The notes beneath the pieces were generated by a model. The model was given only the letters and a program-made list of their open reading frames with translations, was not told the origin of the DNA and searched no databases. A stretch of 26,609 nucleotides of DNA from Lenisia limosa (lineage: Eukaryota; Breviatea). The stretch is from assembly GCA_001655205.1 (NCBI GenBank), contig LPNZ01005349.1, positions 1 through 26,609 of the forward strand, in the 5' to 3' direction. Positions 17,938-26,609 of the stretch are shown here, piece after piece. Each line of letters opens with the position of its first letter. Position 1 is the first letter of the stretch. The translations under genes were made by a program, and so were the position numbers.

Positions 17938-19441
17938 CTAGTACCGATTGTTTCTGCGACCTCTTTCCTCATGGCGATCGTACCCTCGAGAGCTTGACCC
18001 ATGCCTTCGGTCATCTCTTTCATAATCATCATATCCTCGCCCTCCTCTTCGATCGTCATATCGATCATCATGTCTACCGCCACCGCCCCTGCGACCGTAA
18101 TCACGGTCATCGTCATATCCGTTATCTCTGTTATCTTGGGGTTTCGAGTAGAACTCCTCATCACTGTCGAAGCCGCCAAGGAACTTATTCTAAAGAATGA
18201 GGCACGACACAGAAGGTGTATTTGGAGAAGCAATCAGTTCACAAAAGAGGTTAAGGTTGTAATTGAAATCCAATGTCGGTTCATTTTTTGAAGCTGAATC
18301 AAGTTGGAGGCTAGAGAGGACAATTTTTCTCACTCTGATAAGTTTATACCATTGTAACGCATTAACCAAAAAGTCCATCATTATGTGTCCGTGAAAAAAA
18401 GTGAATACTGCATCCGAAAACAACATGAAGGAGTGCCCATTTGAACAAATTGTTACAAATAAGATAAACTGGAGATGAAACAGTAAAAATAACAAAAACA
18501 GAGTATCGACCGCTTTACCTTCATCCAAACCAAAAAAAGAACAAATTCTTTGTAATCAGAGGGAATAATCACGCAGATAAACATGTTTATGAAATTCATA
18601 TCACGCACGATCTTTTATCCAAAATAGAAGACTACCAGTTCATAAAAGCATTAGATATCAGAATTTCTCTCTACGGTGGGTTACCTAAAGCCCAGCATTG
18701 AAAGTGAGAGCTGCCAATAACTACCCAAACATACAACTTGTTGATAATTCGTTCCATCAAGATTGACTGAGCCACCCTAAAGGATATGAATCCAGTCAAA
18801 AACAAGATATCCAAGAAAAAACCCGATTGATATGTAGTAAGGCCAACCGCAGCTACTTGGGCCGCTCTTCTCGCTTCTAAAGCTTGACTTGCTGCCTTTT
18901 CTTTGTCTTTCTTGCCGCTTGATGCACAGAAGAGTTTGGAAAGTTTCCATAAGCAGAACAGTGCCTGGCTCAATGAACAAGACTGAATATGCGCCTACCA
19001 CAGCACCACCTAAGATTACTGAGCCACTTGAGAAACCAGGAAGAAGATCAATACTTGTGGCGTCAGAATCACCTAGATAAAAGTTATATAAGGAATAGAA
19101 AGCATACTTGGGCAGGATCCTCTGTACACAACTCCAGGAACAGTGCATTGGGTTGACCCATCGGCATAGATGAGAACGCAAGCTAAAGAGTAAATCTAAT
19201 CCAGATCTGAAACAACTTACTATCTGTTGAATTGCACCAGCCTAGGAGAGATGAGAAGGGAACAAAAAGGAGGGCTTAATCATACCGCAAGTGTAATCGG
19301 TTTCCACGACACAATCAGAGCAAACTGTATGTGACGAACACTCAATCGCTAAAAACAATGAGCAATACAGTCAGAAACCTCACCTAATGTTGAGCCAATA
19401 ACAAAGAGCAGCACAAACAGAACCCTCAACGGGTCCATCAT
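17938..19441 (-). CDS. Single-pass membrane protein: PSI-like Cys domain, TM, RGG/DY-rich tail
   Basis: Eight exons in phase: 19441-19384, 19348-19286, 19241-19221, 19182-19108, 19072-18999, 18964-18857, 18776-18738, 18189-17938; 229 aa. Residues 1-20 are a signal peptide (MMDPLRVLFVLLFVIGSTLA). A short Cys-rich domain follows, with C..(5)C..C(7)CGWC(5)C and later Cys residues (ECSSHTVCSDC; CGWCNSTDTC), which resembles the PSI/plexin fold of PTTG1IP-type proteins. The hydrophobic segment SVILGGAVALFCLWKLSKLF (about 88-107) is the membrane span, followed by a Lys/Ala-rich juxtamembrane helix. The final 84-codon exon is low complexity: DSDEEF, then repeats of RGGGGR, DDRYDDR, RGGRGYDDYE and RGYDRHEERGRRNN. 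RGG/YD-rich tails usually bind RNA or drive condensation, which is unusual on a membrane protein. The last intron is long for this window (548 nt) and could hold another exon. Confidence 0.75.
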
Positions 19442-19768
19442 TCTGGAAAGAGTCTTTTCAACTCTTACGCTTGTAGATTTATCAATTTACCGCAATGGAA
19501 TTCGGAATAAAAGGACTATCTCGAGATTGCAAACTTAATTAGTCAAAACTCGCCTTTGTATATGTATATCACAACGTACTTTATTGTTTTAGCAATCTAC
19601 TTGGTCTTTTTTGTTTTTGTTTTTTTGGTGAAAGAGGATCTCGGTTCCCGTATTTTCTGGTGACAGAAATGTGCCACATACTCCTTTCTTTCACTTTCTA
19701 AGCGTAAAACAAATCTAATTGTGTTCTTCTTATTTATTCAAGCGGCATCTTTACAAAATTACTTGAAC
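19442..19768. promoter_or_regulatory. Bidirectional promoter region (inferred)
   Basis: This 327-bp stretch separates the divergent starts of the PSI-like membrane protein (minus) and the coiled-coil protein (plus). It contains T-rich tracts (about 19605-19630) but no motif I can assign. The promoter role rests only on gene orientation. Confidence 0.4.
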
Positions 19769-20371
19769 ATGGACCCTTCAATGAACAATAAAAGGCAAAA
19801 GGTGGGTGGAATCTTCTGACTGTATCTCCTCTTTGACACCTTCTCTCCAAATATTTGGGTTAAAAAATAACATTGTAGACTACTCATCCTGAAGGGGAAA
19901 ATGTTGTTAATGAAGAAATTGAAAACAAAATGGAAGATGAATGGAAAAAAGAAGAAGAAGACAATGTTGAAGAAGAAGTAACCCCATGCACAGTTTTGAA
20001 AGACGACCCTGATGATTTGGTATTTTATTTATCCTTAACCTAGCGAATGTTAAAAGAATCTGTTCAGGAAATTCAGCATAAGATGCGAACTGTCACACAG
20101 CTTTTCCTTGAAGATGTTGGCAATTATTGCACTTCATTTTACAATGAAATGATGAGAGGAGTTGATGAACACCTTGGCCAACAAGAAGTACTTCTTACTT
20201 CAATGCAAGATTTGTTCCAACAAAGAAGAGATGTTCAGGTTTGTGATAGGTTTTCTTTTCGGTTTCACTATAAATAAACGCAAATAATCTGTTTAGTCTG
20301 AGGTAGAGAAGTCCTTCCACTTGACAGACGGACTACACAGAACATTAAGACCAGCAGGTTCATGGGAATAA
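19769..20371 (+). CDS. 147-aa acidic, coiled-coil protein of unknown function
   Basis: Four exons join in phase 0: 19769-19801 (MDPSMNNKRQK), 19879-20019, 20044-20238, 20297-20371 (TAA). Residues 12-58 are highly acidic (NEEIENKMEDEWKKEEEDN). Residues 59-123 form a long amphipathic helix with heptad-like spacing (RMLKESVQEIQHKMRTVTQL; then HLGQQEVLLTSMQDLFQQRR), probably a coiled coil for oligomerisation. The tail is SEVEKSFHLTDGLHRTLRPA. No signal peptide or membrane segment. It may be a subunit of a larger complex, but I do not recognise the family. Its stop is 43 bp from that of the convergent RS-domain gene. Confidence 0.7.
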
Positions 20372-20414
20372 ACAACATTTAGAATATATGTAATGTACAT
20401 TAGTCAGTATACAA

Positions 20415-21639
20415 CTAGAGGGTGTCTTCCTCAATTTCAATAGATTCCTTCTTTTCCTTTTCCTTTTTCTCCTCCTTCTCCTTTTTTGAGCTTCTTTCCT
20501 CCTTTTCCTTTTCCTTCTCAGAGTCTCTATCACGATGCTTACGGTCGCGGTCGCTTCTGTGACGACGACGGTCCTTGTCTTCATCACGACTTCTACGGCT
20601 CTTACGATCACGTGAGCGAGAACGATGACGCCTACGCTCTGGCGTGCGAGACCTGCGACGCCGGCGTTCAGGAGACGCTGAGCTCGAGAGGGTCCGCATT
20701 GGGGAAGGGGAGCTTGGTCGGTTGGAGCGCTTGGAGGAGCTGTTACGCGATCTGCGGGGTGATGGGGACCTTCTTCTTCTTGGACTACGGGAGCGGCGGT
20801 GAGAGCGTCTGAAGCAATTAGTACATGTCCGATTTGATCTATACTAGACTATGTATGAGATCCACAATCTACAAAACACAACAGAAACAAGGGCTTCACA
20901 AACATCATCATATATCGTAATAGGAGATAAGTAAAACCAACTTAGGGGTACGAGAGCGCTTTCTTCTAGGAGGGGGGGAAGGAGAGGTGGAAGTGGAGAG
21001 AGAGCGCTTGGGGCGGGGAGAAGGCGAACGGCGNNNNNNNNNNCTGGAAATCCCAGCCAACCTCCCGCCTCTGCCGATTCTCTCCGGCACCCGGGGGTCC
21101 CTGTTGGCAGCGCTGCAGCATTCGGTGGAAGTGGATAAGGACCTTGTTTCGTTCAATCGCGAGAGTTTCCATCATCATGTCGTCAACATGTGGGGGGGGG
21201 GTGAGGTTGTCTATTATAGTGTATATATTTCATCACCATTGTATACTATAGGGCTCAGGTGAATAAAAGGGGCCCAGTTTTTGAAAAATGTCTTGTTTTT
21301 GTTCCGTCTTAGTGTACTTTTCGTCTCGGAAACGATGAATCAGATTTGAATTTGAGTTGTCTTATCGAAAATTTGTCAAAAAGAGTTTCCTTGGAAAAAA
21401 ACAAATTTCATCCAGGAATGCCAAACAGGAGCTTCTCCCCCATACTTTCTCTAAAAGTTACGGTAAAACACAAACACAAGGGGTATGATTTCTTGTGAAA
21501 TAAAACTTCAAAGAAAGAGGCAAAGTTACTATTGAAACAGAAGCGAACCAAAATGGTGACCCAAATCCTACCGAATCACTGCAGTGCTTGGGCTGCTCAT
21601 AGCCTTTGCGATGAGTTCAAAAACTTCTTCTTCTTTCAT
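20415..21639 (-). CDS. RS-domain (SR-related) protein, probable splicing factor; interrupted by a 10-N gap
   Basis: Exons in transcript order: 21639-21572 (MKEEEVFELIAKAMSSPSTA plus VI), 21448-21403, 21210-21143, 21112-21062, gap, 21033-20942, 20808-20415 (TAG). The C-terminal part is unmistakable: RRSPSPRPKRSLSTSTSPSP, RSHRRSRSPRRRRSPSPRRS, then SPERRRRRSRTPERRRHRSR, a K/E-rich stretch and the ending ESIEIEEDTL. Alternating Arg-Ser dipeptides are typical of SR proteins and their cofactors, which act in spliceosome assembly in the nucleus. The two last exons join in phase (AA|A). The N-terminal exons are less sure: the junction into 21210-21143 is off by one base, which would be repaired if the C homopolymer there (21192-21201) were 11 rather than 10 long. 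Intron 21142-21113 is 30 nt and in frame. No RRM or PWI domain is visible, so I cannot name the family. Confidence 0.7.
21034..21043. other. Ten-N scaffold join of unknown true length
   Basis: Exactly ten N. This size suggests a scaffold placeholder. It interrupts the RS-domain gene. Confidence 0.95.
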
Positions 21640-22267
21640 GGACCTAGTAAGAAATAAATTTGAAAGCTGCGGGCAAAAAGAGTTCAAAACAATGCACACT
21701 TTCCTGAGTTCGCGCACTTAGGTGGACCAGGGGTATAATTGTTGACCTTGATCTCTCAATGATCTTGAAATATCTTTCATGATCTCGAATTATGATATAT
21801 TGTCTGCACCCCCTGATTAAGTGCCCCCTGGCTAAAAATAAAAAAAAATCTCACAAAAAGGGGAGTGAACTGGACGAGCTGGACTTTTCGAAAATTTTCG
21901 ACACTCGAAAAAAAAAAAAAAATATGTTTTTTGCATTTTTAACTTTCTACAAATTAGTTTGGAGAAAATGTGAATAATGATCAGAAAAAGTGCATTTATG
22001 AGCGTTTTTAAAAAACTGGGCCCCTTTTTATATTTCATTACTATTGTTAATATATATATAATATATATAGTACATATATTTCATATTACTTCCCACCTTT
22101 TGACCCGCAGATGTTCGAAGACACCCCTGGATGTGAACCACGTTGATGCCCTTGTGGGTTCATGGCAAATACCACAGGCTTTTTACATCCTTTTATGAAC
22201 TTATACATGTGACTACCCTTTTTACATCATTTTGGCCAACAGTTGAATTTGGGCTTTTTTTTTTTTT

Positions 22268-22441
22268 TTGTTGTTGTNNNNNNNNNNNNNNNNNNNNNNN
22301 NNNNNNNNNNNNNNNNNNNNNNNNNNNNNNNNNNNNNNNNNNNNNNNNNNNNNNNNNNNNNNNNNNNNNNNNNNNNNNNNNNNNNNNNNNNNNNNNNNNN
22401 NNNNNNNNNNNNNNNNNNNNNNNNNNNNNNNNNNNNNNNNN
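22268..22441. other. Assembly gap (N run) next to a poly-T tract
   Basis: A run of N following a T homopolymer and TTGTTGTTGT on the plus strand. Confidence 0.99.
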
Positions 22442-22663
22442 TTTGCTGGATATTCTCAAATGCCGTCCACACTACCACTCCATTGTGCGGGGGGAATGGG
22501 GCATTTACTTCTTGTTATCTGTAAGACGGGGCTTGAGCGGCTCGGAGTGTCTTTCTTGTCCGCTTTGCGTAAGTGGTCGAATGGCAACCTGGGGGGTCAA
22601 ACAAATGACTGCTTGTTTATTCCTTCTACTCCATTACTCCAGTGTATGTGGGGGGTAATGTAG

Positions 22664-22734
22664 AGTGACAGCGATAAGTCCATTTTACTCTGACACGGAT
22701 ATTGAGTTTTATCTTAAGTCAATCATGTCAGGAT
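22664..22734. repeat. Palindromic repeat, copy 1
   Basis: A flank AGTGACAGCGATAAGTCC (22665-22682) is followed after nine bases by a core from TGACACGG (22692) to GTCAGGA (22734). The core has short inverted ends (TGACACG / ATGTCA). It is related to copy 2 at 23468-23541, with the core in the opposite orientation. Confidence 0.7.
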
Positions 22735-23467
22735 TTCGATTTTTACACGTCCCAGGATTTTGATGGATTGTCAGTATCGCCTATATCCCTACTGGTTTCC
22801 GGTAACCAAATTGCCCCCATCAACCACCTCAAATCCGTGATCCTGCAAGTGAGTTGGGGGTATTTGTAAAAACAACCTTCTTATTTCAGGATTTTTTTGT
22901 TTTTTTAATTATCAAATTTTGAATTATATGTCATTTTGGGATTTTCTGCGTGTGATGCAGGATATCGATATAATATATCATATAAAGTGTTCCATTTGTA
23001 CTCCATTTTTACTTCCCACAGGTGACCTACATGTCCCCCTCGAGTGATTTATACTTCGTTCCTGCCTTAAATGAGCCAGATCTGACCTTGTTCCTACTGT
23101 TAGCGGGGGAGGGGGGTATGGCCTGTTATTGGGAGAAGTATAGTGATTAGGGCTTCACTTTGGTTCGAAAAAGACTGAATTCCTATTGTTTGGTGGTATT
23201 TTTCATGTTATTGGAGGAAATAGTGCAAAATGGCGCATTAATTTTTGCCATGCCAACATAGTTGATTTGGGCTTTTTTGTTGCATAAATTTCCTTTGTTT
23301 TACTTCGTTATCATAATTCCCTTCAGAGAAATCCAGCAATCCCCCCTGCTCCGGGCGTCCCTGCAACTTTCTCCCATAACTCTGGGGAGACAACCAGGGC
23401 TCCACGCATGGACTTATGAGTGGCTCGGGTCTCATGGAAGGCCGAAGAACAGTGGGGAGGGGGCTAC

Positions 23468-23541
23468 AGTGACCGCGATAAGTCCTGACACGATTAACTC
23501 ATGATAAAGCTCAATATCCGTGTCAGGACTTCTCACGGTCA
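23468..23541. repeat. Palindromic repeat, copy 2 (foldback)
   Basis: The left arm (AGTGACCGCGATAAGTCCTG then ACACG) and the right arm (CGTGTCAGGACTTCTCACGG then TCA) are near-perfect inverted repeats around a 26-bp loop. The innermost ten bases, TCCTGACACG / CGTGTCAGGA, are exact. A second small palindrome, CGGTCAG-TTTA-CTGACCG, begins at its right end. Confidence 0.8.
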
Positions 23542-23705
23542 GTTTACTGACCGATAATCTTGACCTGTTGTCCTTGGGAAATCACATAGCAAATCGGTCA
23601 AGACTTAACCCTGTCACTGTATATGCCCATCCATGTTTTGTAATTTCGTATCATTTACTAAGATAAACGATCATTACTACAATAATACTCTAATTTCGCT
23701 CAGCC

Positions 23706-24262
23706 ATGCACGTGGCGCAAAAACGTCATTTCCAGCGCCACTGCAAGCGCCTAGGCCTCGCGTCTGCGCCATCACAGCTCCCCACAAACCTGTCCTTCCA
23801 ACACCCCCTCGGAAACCCGGCATGCCCAGTCCGGCCCGGCGATCTCGATGAAATCTTGGCCCCGGGCCTGCCTTTCTTCCATCATCCCGCACGTGACCTC
23901 GTTTCCGCTGTTCCGCCCCAACTTCCGACGCTTCCAACGGCCGAGCCGGGACAGCCTGTTAGGCCCCTGGTAGTTAACCCGGAGTCCCCTGACGAACCTG
24001 TCAAAACTATCACTCCTCCAGCCCCATCCGAGCCGTCCCCTGCTTCTCTGGACCCAGCTCAATTTATCCCAGATTCCACTCCTGCGTCTCCATCCAACAG
24101 TTCTATTCTGCAAGTTGCCGATGTGCCGACAATTACCGACGGTACTTCCGAGCATGCCGATAACGTCATATCCGAGCCGAAGGGACACGCAGAACCACCA
24201 GTTGAGGCTATCACTGAGGTCGGAGGGGTTGTCGTTTTTGAAATATGCTCTCTCTCCCTCAC
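23706..24262 (+). CDS. GC-rich, proline-rich ORF of unknown origin (partial; 3' end lost in a gap)
   Basis: This is an open frame of about 185 codons from an ATG at 23706 (MHVAQKRHFQRHCKRLGLAS) to the gap at 24266. A plausible GTTGTC donor lies near 24227, after EAITEVGG. The start directly follows TCGCTCAG, which could equally be a splice acceptor, so an upstream exon is possible. The body is Pro/Ser/Ala/Glu-rich and probably disordered (SEPSPASLDPAQFIPDSTPA). Codons are much richer in G/C at third positions than in the neighbouring genes, a sign of a different origin (mobile element, transfer or misplaced contig). No domain is recognised. A shadow ORF on the minus strand is less convincing. 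Confidence 0.4.
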
Positions 24263-24265
24263 CCC

Positions 24266-24275
24266 NNNNNNNNNN
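24266..24275. other. Ten-N scaffold join of unknown true length
   Basis: Exactly ten N, the same size as the join at 21034-21043. Continuity across it is not assured. Confidence 0.95.
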
Positions 24276-24311
24276 AATTTCAGTGATGACAGAAACTCAT
24301 CAAGCCCATGC

Positions 24312-26287
24312 CTACCCCTTAGCCTTCAGGGCTTCGCGCTGCCTTCTAATTGCCAATGGTGTCGGCGACCGGGAAATGCGGGTGGTTGGGGCCACTGTGG
24401 TCAAAGTGTACATATGTCCGGTTCCAGCCTGGGAGGTACAGTAAGGTTGCGGTCAAAAACAGAAAACCAAAATGAACACAACCAGTGGGTTTACTTCAAT
24501 AAACACGTTGCGTGTGTATGTGTGGGTTATTGTTGCTGAAGTACATTGAAATAGCAATTTAAACCAAGAAGAAAACAAAACATACAGTTGAGAGAATCTT
24601 CTCAGTGTGGGAGTCGGCCAAATCAGCATCATCTTCACACTCAATGATGTAAGGCGATCTTTCAACACTAGAAGCATGACAAAATGTTAAAATGTGACAT
24701 TTTTACGAGTACAACTATCTTTCTTATAAGGATCATGTGGACCACCCACATTAGTTTCTTGAAATAGTAAGTTTGCCCGTTGAGGCCTTGAGACTTCTCA
24801 ACAAGATGACTGTTGTAGAACTCGATAAGATAGGTCCTAAATAGTTACTTGGAAAAAGGAGCCAGTAAGGTTTTGGCAGAAAGACTAAAGTCCAACCCAC
24901 TTTGTTTCAAGAGCGTTAATAACAACATCAACCATGATGTCGTTTCCGTCGTCACTGACCTCAACTGAAGTGGTCACCTCATTCTCCTTAAAGTACTTAG
25001 CAACCTCTTCCTCGTTGTCCTTGATGGCCTCGAAAGCCTTCTTCTTATCCTCGATTTCCTTGATTTCCTCTTCGGACTTCTTCTTCTCCTTGGCAACGGT
25101 AAGCTGCAGGTCGAAGTTCATCAAGACCTCCTCTTTGGGGTCGAGAAGTTTGACACGGTAAACAAGGCAGCCGCTGTTGGTCAAAAGCACCTTCACGTTC
25201 TCATCATTGGCCTTAAGAACGTTACAGAAACAATAAAGACACTTGACATGTACAAAAAAACAGAAAGAATCAGTAAAGTGCAAGGTGGAACAACTTCCAC
25301 CCTACTTATAAACAAAAGAACCAAATCTCAATAAATCCAACGACTTACACTTTGAGGGAAATTGCAAATTCGAACAGTTCTGCGGAATCTTTCAACCTGA
25401 TTTTCAGTGAACCCACGCTCAGAAAGAGCTACAGAAATTAGGAGAGAACCTGGAAGAACATGGTACTACTACTAATGTTTCAAAATAAAGGCGAAGATAA
25501 TAATCCGCCCACTATCCACCCATACAACCTACCTGTTCAAAGGTGTCATCACGATAACTAAGTCATGACACAACAAGCAAAACAGCAAAACCTCCAACAA
25601 CCTTCCTCCTCTCACCTTCATATGATTGAACACCAAGAGCATCAGGAGGAAACACCGATGCTTTCTTCATCATTGATTCAGCCAGGATGTCACGTTCATC
25701 TAAGGCAGTAAAGAAGGAGGGAGCTTCAAAACAAACCGTCTCGTTTCTTGGCCAAGTCTTCCTTAGTGACAAAGTTAATTCCAGCCGCCTTAAAAGTGCT
25801 GAGAGCAGAGTCTGAAAGAAGAGTGGATGAATCTCCTGAACTGTTATTCCCATCGAAAAAAACAAATGAAGCATACCTTCAGGTTCTTGGGGAAGAAGGG
25901 GGACAACAGGGGCAGCTTCTTTCGCGCCTACTCATGTCAAATCTTGAAGAAGGACAAACCATATTTGCAAACAGCCAATGTTGTTTCTCCAAGATTAGTT
26001 CCATTCAGCAAAATAGCGGTTGAAACAGCTTTTGCAACAACAAAGTCGATATACGCACATTTCTTGTCATCCCTATTAAAGTGAATCTTACAAGAAAGGG
26101 CCTACTCTTCGAAAAACTCAATATTCTTAATCTTGCCACAGAAATTAAAGAGCTTGGTAAGGATTTCAGCGGATATTTGAGCCGTCAGGTTGGAGACCAC
26201 AACTGTGAGCTTTGGGGAATGGACTGAGGTGCCTACAACCGGGGTTGCAGGAACCTCCTGGGCTTCAACCTCTTGATTCACCTCCAT
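24312..26287 (-). CDS. RRM protein (Vip1/SRSF11-type RRM) with uncharacterised C-terminal domain
   Basis: Ten exons in phase: 26287-26106, 26072-25960, 25918-25877, 25811-25737, 25699-25616, 25428-25349, 25211-24901, 24836-24750, 24667-24586, 24428-24312 (TAG); 390 aa. Residues 30-100 form an RRM: LTVVVSNLTAQISAEILTKL, then FNFCGKIKNIEFF, KCAYIDFVVAKAVSTAILLN and TTLAVCKY, which fits the Vip1/BPA1 and SRSF11/SREK1 subgroup (FFSFCGK-like helix, acidic loop before RNP1). A Pro-rich linker (APVVPLLPQEPE) follows. The middle part (STFKAAGINFVTKEDLAKKR; SMMKKASVFPPDALGVQSYE; ENQVERFRRTVRICNF) and C-terminal part (VYRVKLLDPKEEVLMNFDLQ, a Lys/Glu-rich helix, then VEVSDDGNDIMVDVVINALE and TYLIEFYNSHLVEKSQGLNG) match nothing I know. 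The ATG directly follows TGTAGA, so a 5' UTR intron is likely. The last exon is least certain: another acceptor would end the protein two codons after ILST. Confidence 0.72.
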
Positions 26288-26609
26288 TCTACAGGGGAAA
26301 GTCAATCTAGAGCAAAGTAATGAGGATGACAAAGACTATAACCAGATAATGCTCAATTAACTTCTTTCTTATGTTTTTAAATTGAATAATTTCACGGTTT
26401 ATCAGACTAACCTAGAGTAAAAGCAACAAACAGAAAATCTGATTTTCAGTTGGTTTTATACTCCTCTAAAACTGTGTAGTATTTAGACTGAATTTTTTTA
26501 TTTTTTATTTCTGATTATGCTTATATTTCTATAAAATACATTAAATAACTTTAATTAATGACTTTTTGAAATAAATATTATTTATTCTCATTTGTCGTTC
26601 CCCCAGTCC
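26288..26609. other. AT-rich upstream region of the RRM gene
   Basis: This stretch probably holds the promoter and a 5' UTR intron of the minus-strand RRM gene (acceptor CCCTGTAG just before the start exon). No ORF, repeat or RNA gene seen. Confidence 0.5.

Larger units (their letters stand above)
21640..23705. other. Region without a supported gene; mixed composition, one large gap, possible mobile-element debris
   Basis: 21640-22265 is AT-rich with a TA-rich patch near 22050-22075. A gap covers 22268-22441. 22442-22660 and 23320-23470 are markedly more GC-rich and contain short open stretches on the plus strand (for example REIQQSPLLRASLQLSPITL), none with a start, stop and splice context I can trust. 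Two related palindromic elements lie at 22664-22734 and 23468-23541. I found no recognisable transposase, reverse transcriptase or terminal repeat. Confidence 0.4.

Noticed and set aside
18190-18528. 112-codon minus-strand ORF rich in hydrophobic residues
   Set aside because: It lies in the long last intron of the PSI-like gene, and inclusion would break the phase of the final exon. A retained alternative exon cannot be fully excluded.
20486-20812. 108-codon plus-strand ORF
   Set aside because: It is the antisense of the RS-domain exon; Arg/Ser codons read backwards give this composition.
22143-22663. Long ORFs in several frames across 22.1-22.7 kb
   Set aside because: They are open only because the gap of N contains no stop codons. 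The real sequence on either side is short.
1-26609. Nonstandard genetic code with TGA read as an amino acid (suggested by the kelch exon)
   Set aside because: All other rebuilt genes need no in-frame TGA, and TGA terminates at least the 60-aa gene. The kelch case is better explained by local damage or misassembly.
1-26609. tRNA, rRNA, CRISPR arrays, bacterial operons or prophage
   Set aside because: I looked on both strands and saw no tRNA-like or rRNA-like segment and no array of spaced identical repeats. Dense GT-AG introns rule out a bacterial origin.

Overview
This window is nuclear DNA from a compact, moderately AT-rich, intron-dense eukaryotic genome, almost certainly a protist. I cannot place it more precisely. 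No coding region is one long ORF. Each gene was rebuilt from exons that keep reading frame across GT...AG introns, and no transcript evidence was available. Introns are numerous and often extremely short (many 23-36 nt), with many GTTTG and GTTGG donors. TAA, TAG and TGA all serve as stops. Runs of N (6716-6829, 7110-7213, 21034-21043, 22268-22441, 24266-24275) show a draft assembly.

Layout, left to right. (1) 1-591, minus: 5' part of an acidic, proline-rich protein. (2) 626-4338, plus: cytosolic purine 5'-nucleotidase (cN-II type, HAD superfamily) with an unusual Cys/His-rich N-terminal extension. (3) 4819-7946, minus: kelch-repeat (beta-propeller) protein, interrupted by two gaps. (4) 8017-8578, plus: 60-aa protein of unknown function. 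(5) 8636-13325, plus: a 29-exon gene for a ~1080-aa surface protein with signal peptide, IPT/TIG-like region, Cys-rich repeats, about nine membrane segments and a cytoplasmic tail. (6) 13519-13983, minus, and 14005-14331, plus: two tiny genes in a divergent pair. (7) 14332-16329: AT-rich intergenic DNA with a 29-bp tandem repeat. (8) 16330-17493, plus: COMM-domain protein. (9) 17938-19441, minus: single-pass membrane protein with a PSI-like Cys domain and an RGG/DY-rich tail. (10) 19769-20371, plus: acidic/coiled-coil protein. (11) 20415-21639, minus: RS-domain protein, probable splicing factor. (12) 21640-24262: gap-containing, compositionally mixed region with palindromic repeats and a GC-rich proline-rich ORF. 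(13) 24312-26287, minus: RRM protein of the Vip1/SRSF11 type with an uncharacterised C-terminal domain.

The genes form no obvious pathway. The shared features are tight packing (start codons of divergent pairs 21-70 bp apart, stops of one convergent pair 43 bp apart) and the very short introns. Two genes (RS-domain and RRM proteins) probably act in RNA processing. The most interesting points are the ultrashort intron population, the zinc-finger-like extension of the nucleotidase, the perfect palindrome with a TATAA core just upstream of the surface-protein start codon, and a palindromic repeat whose centre is inverted between its two copies.
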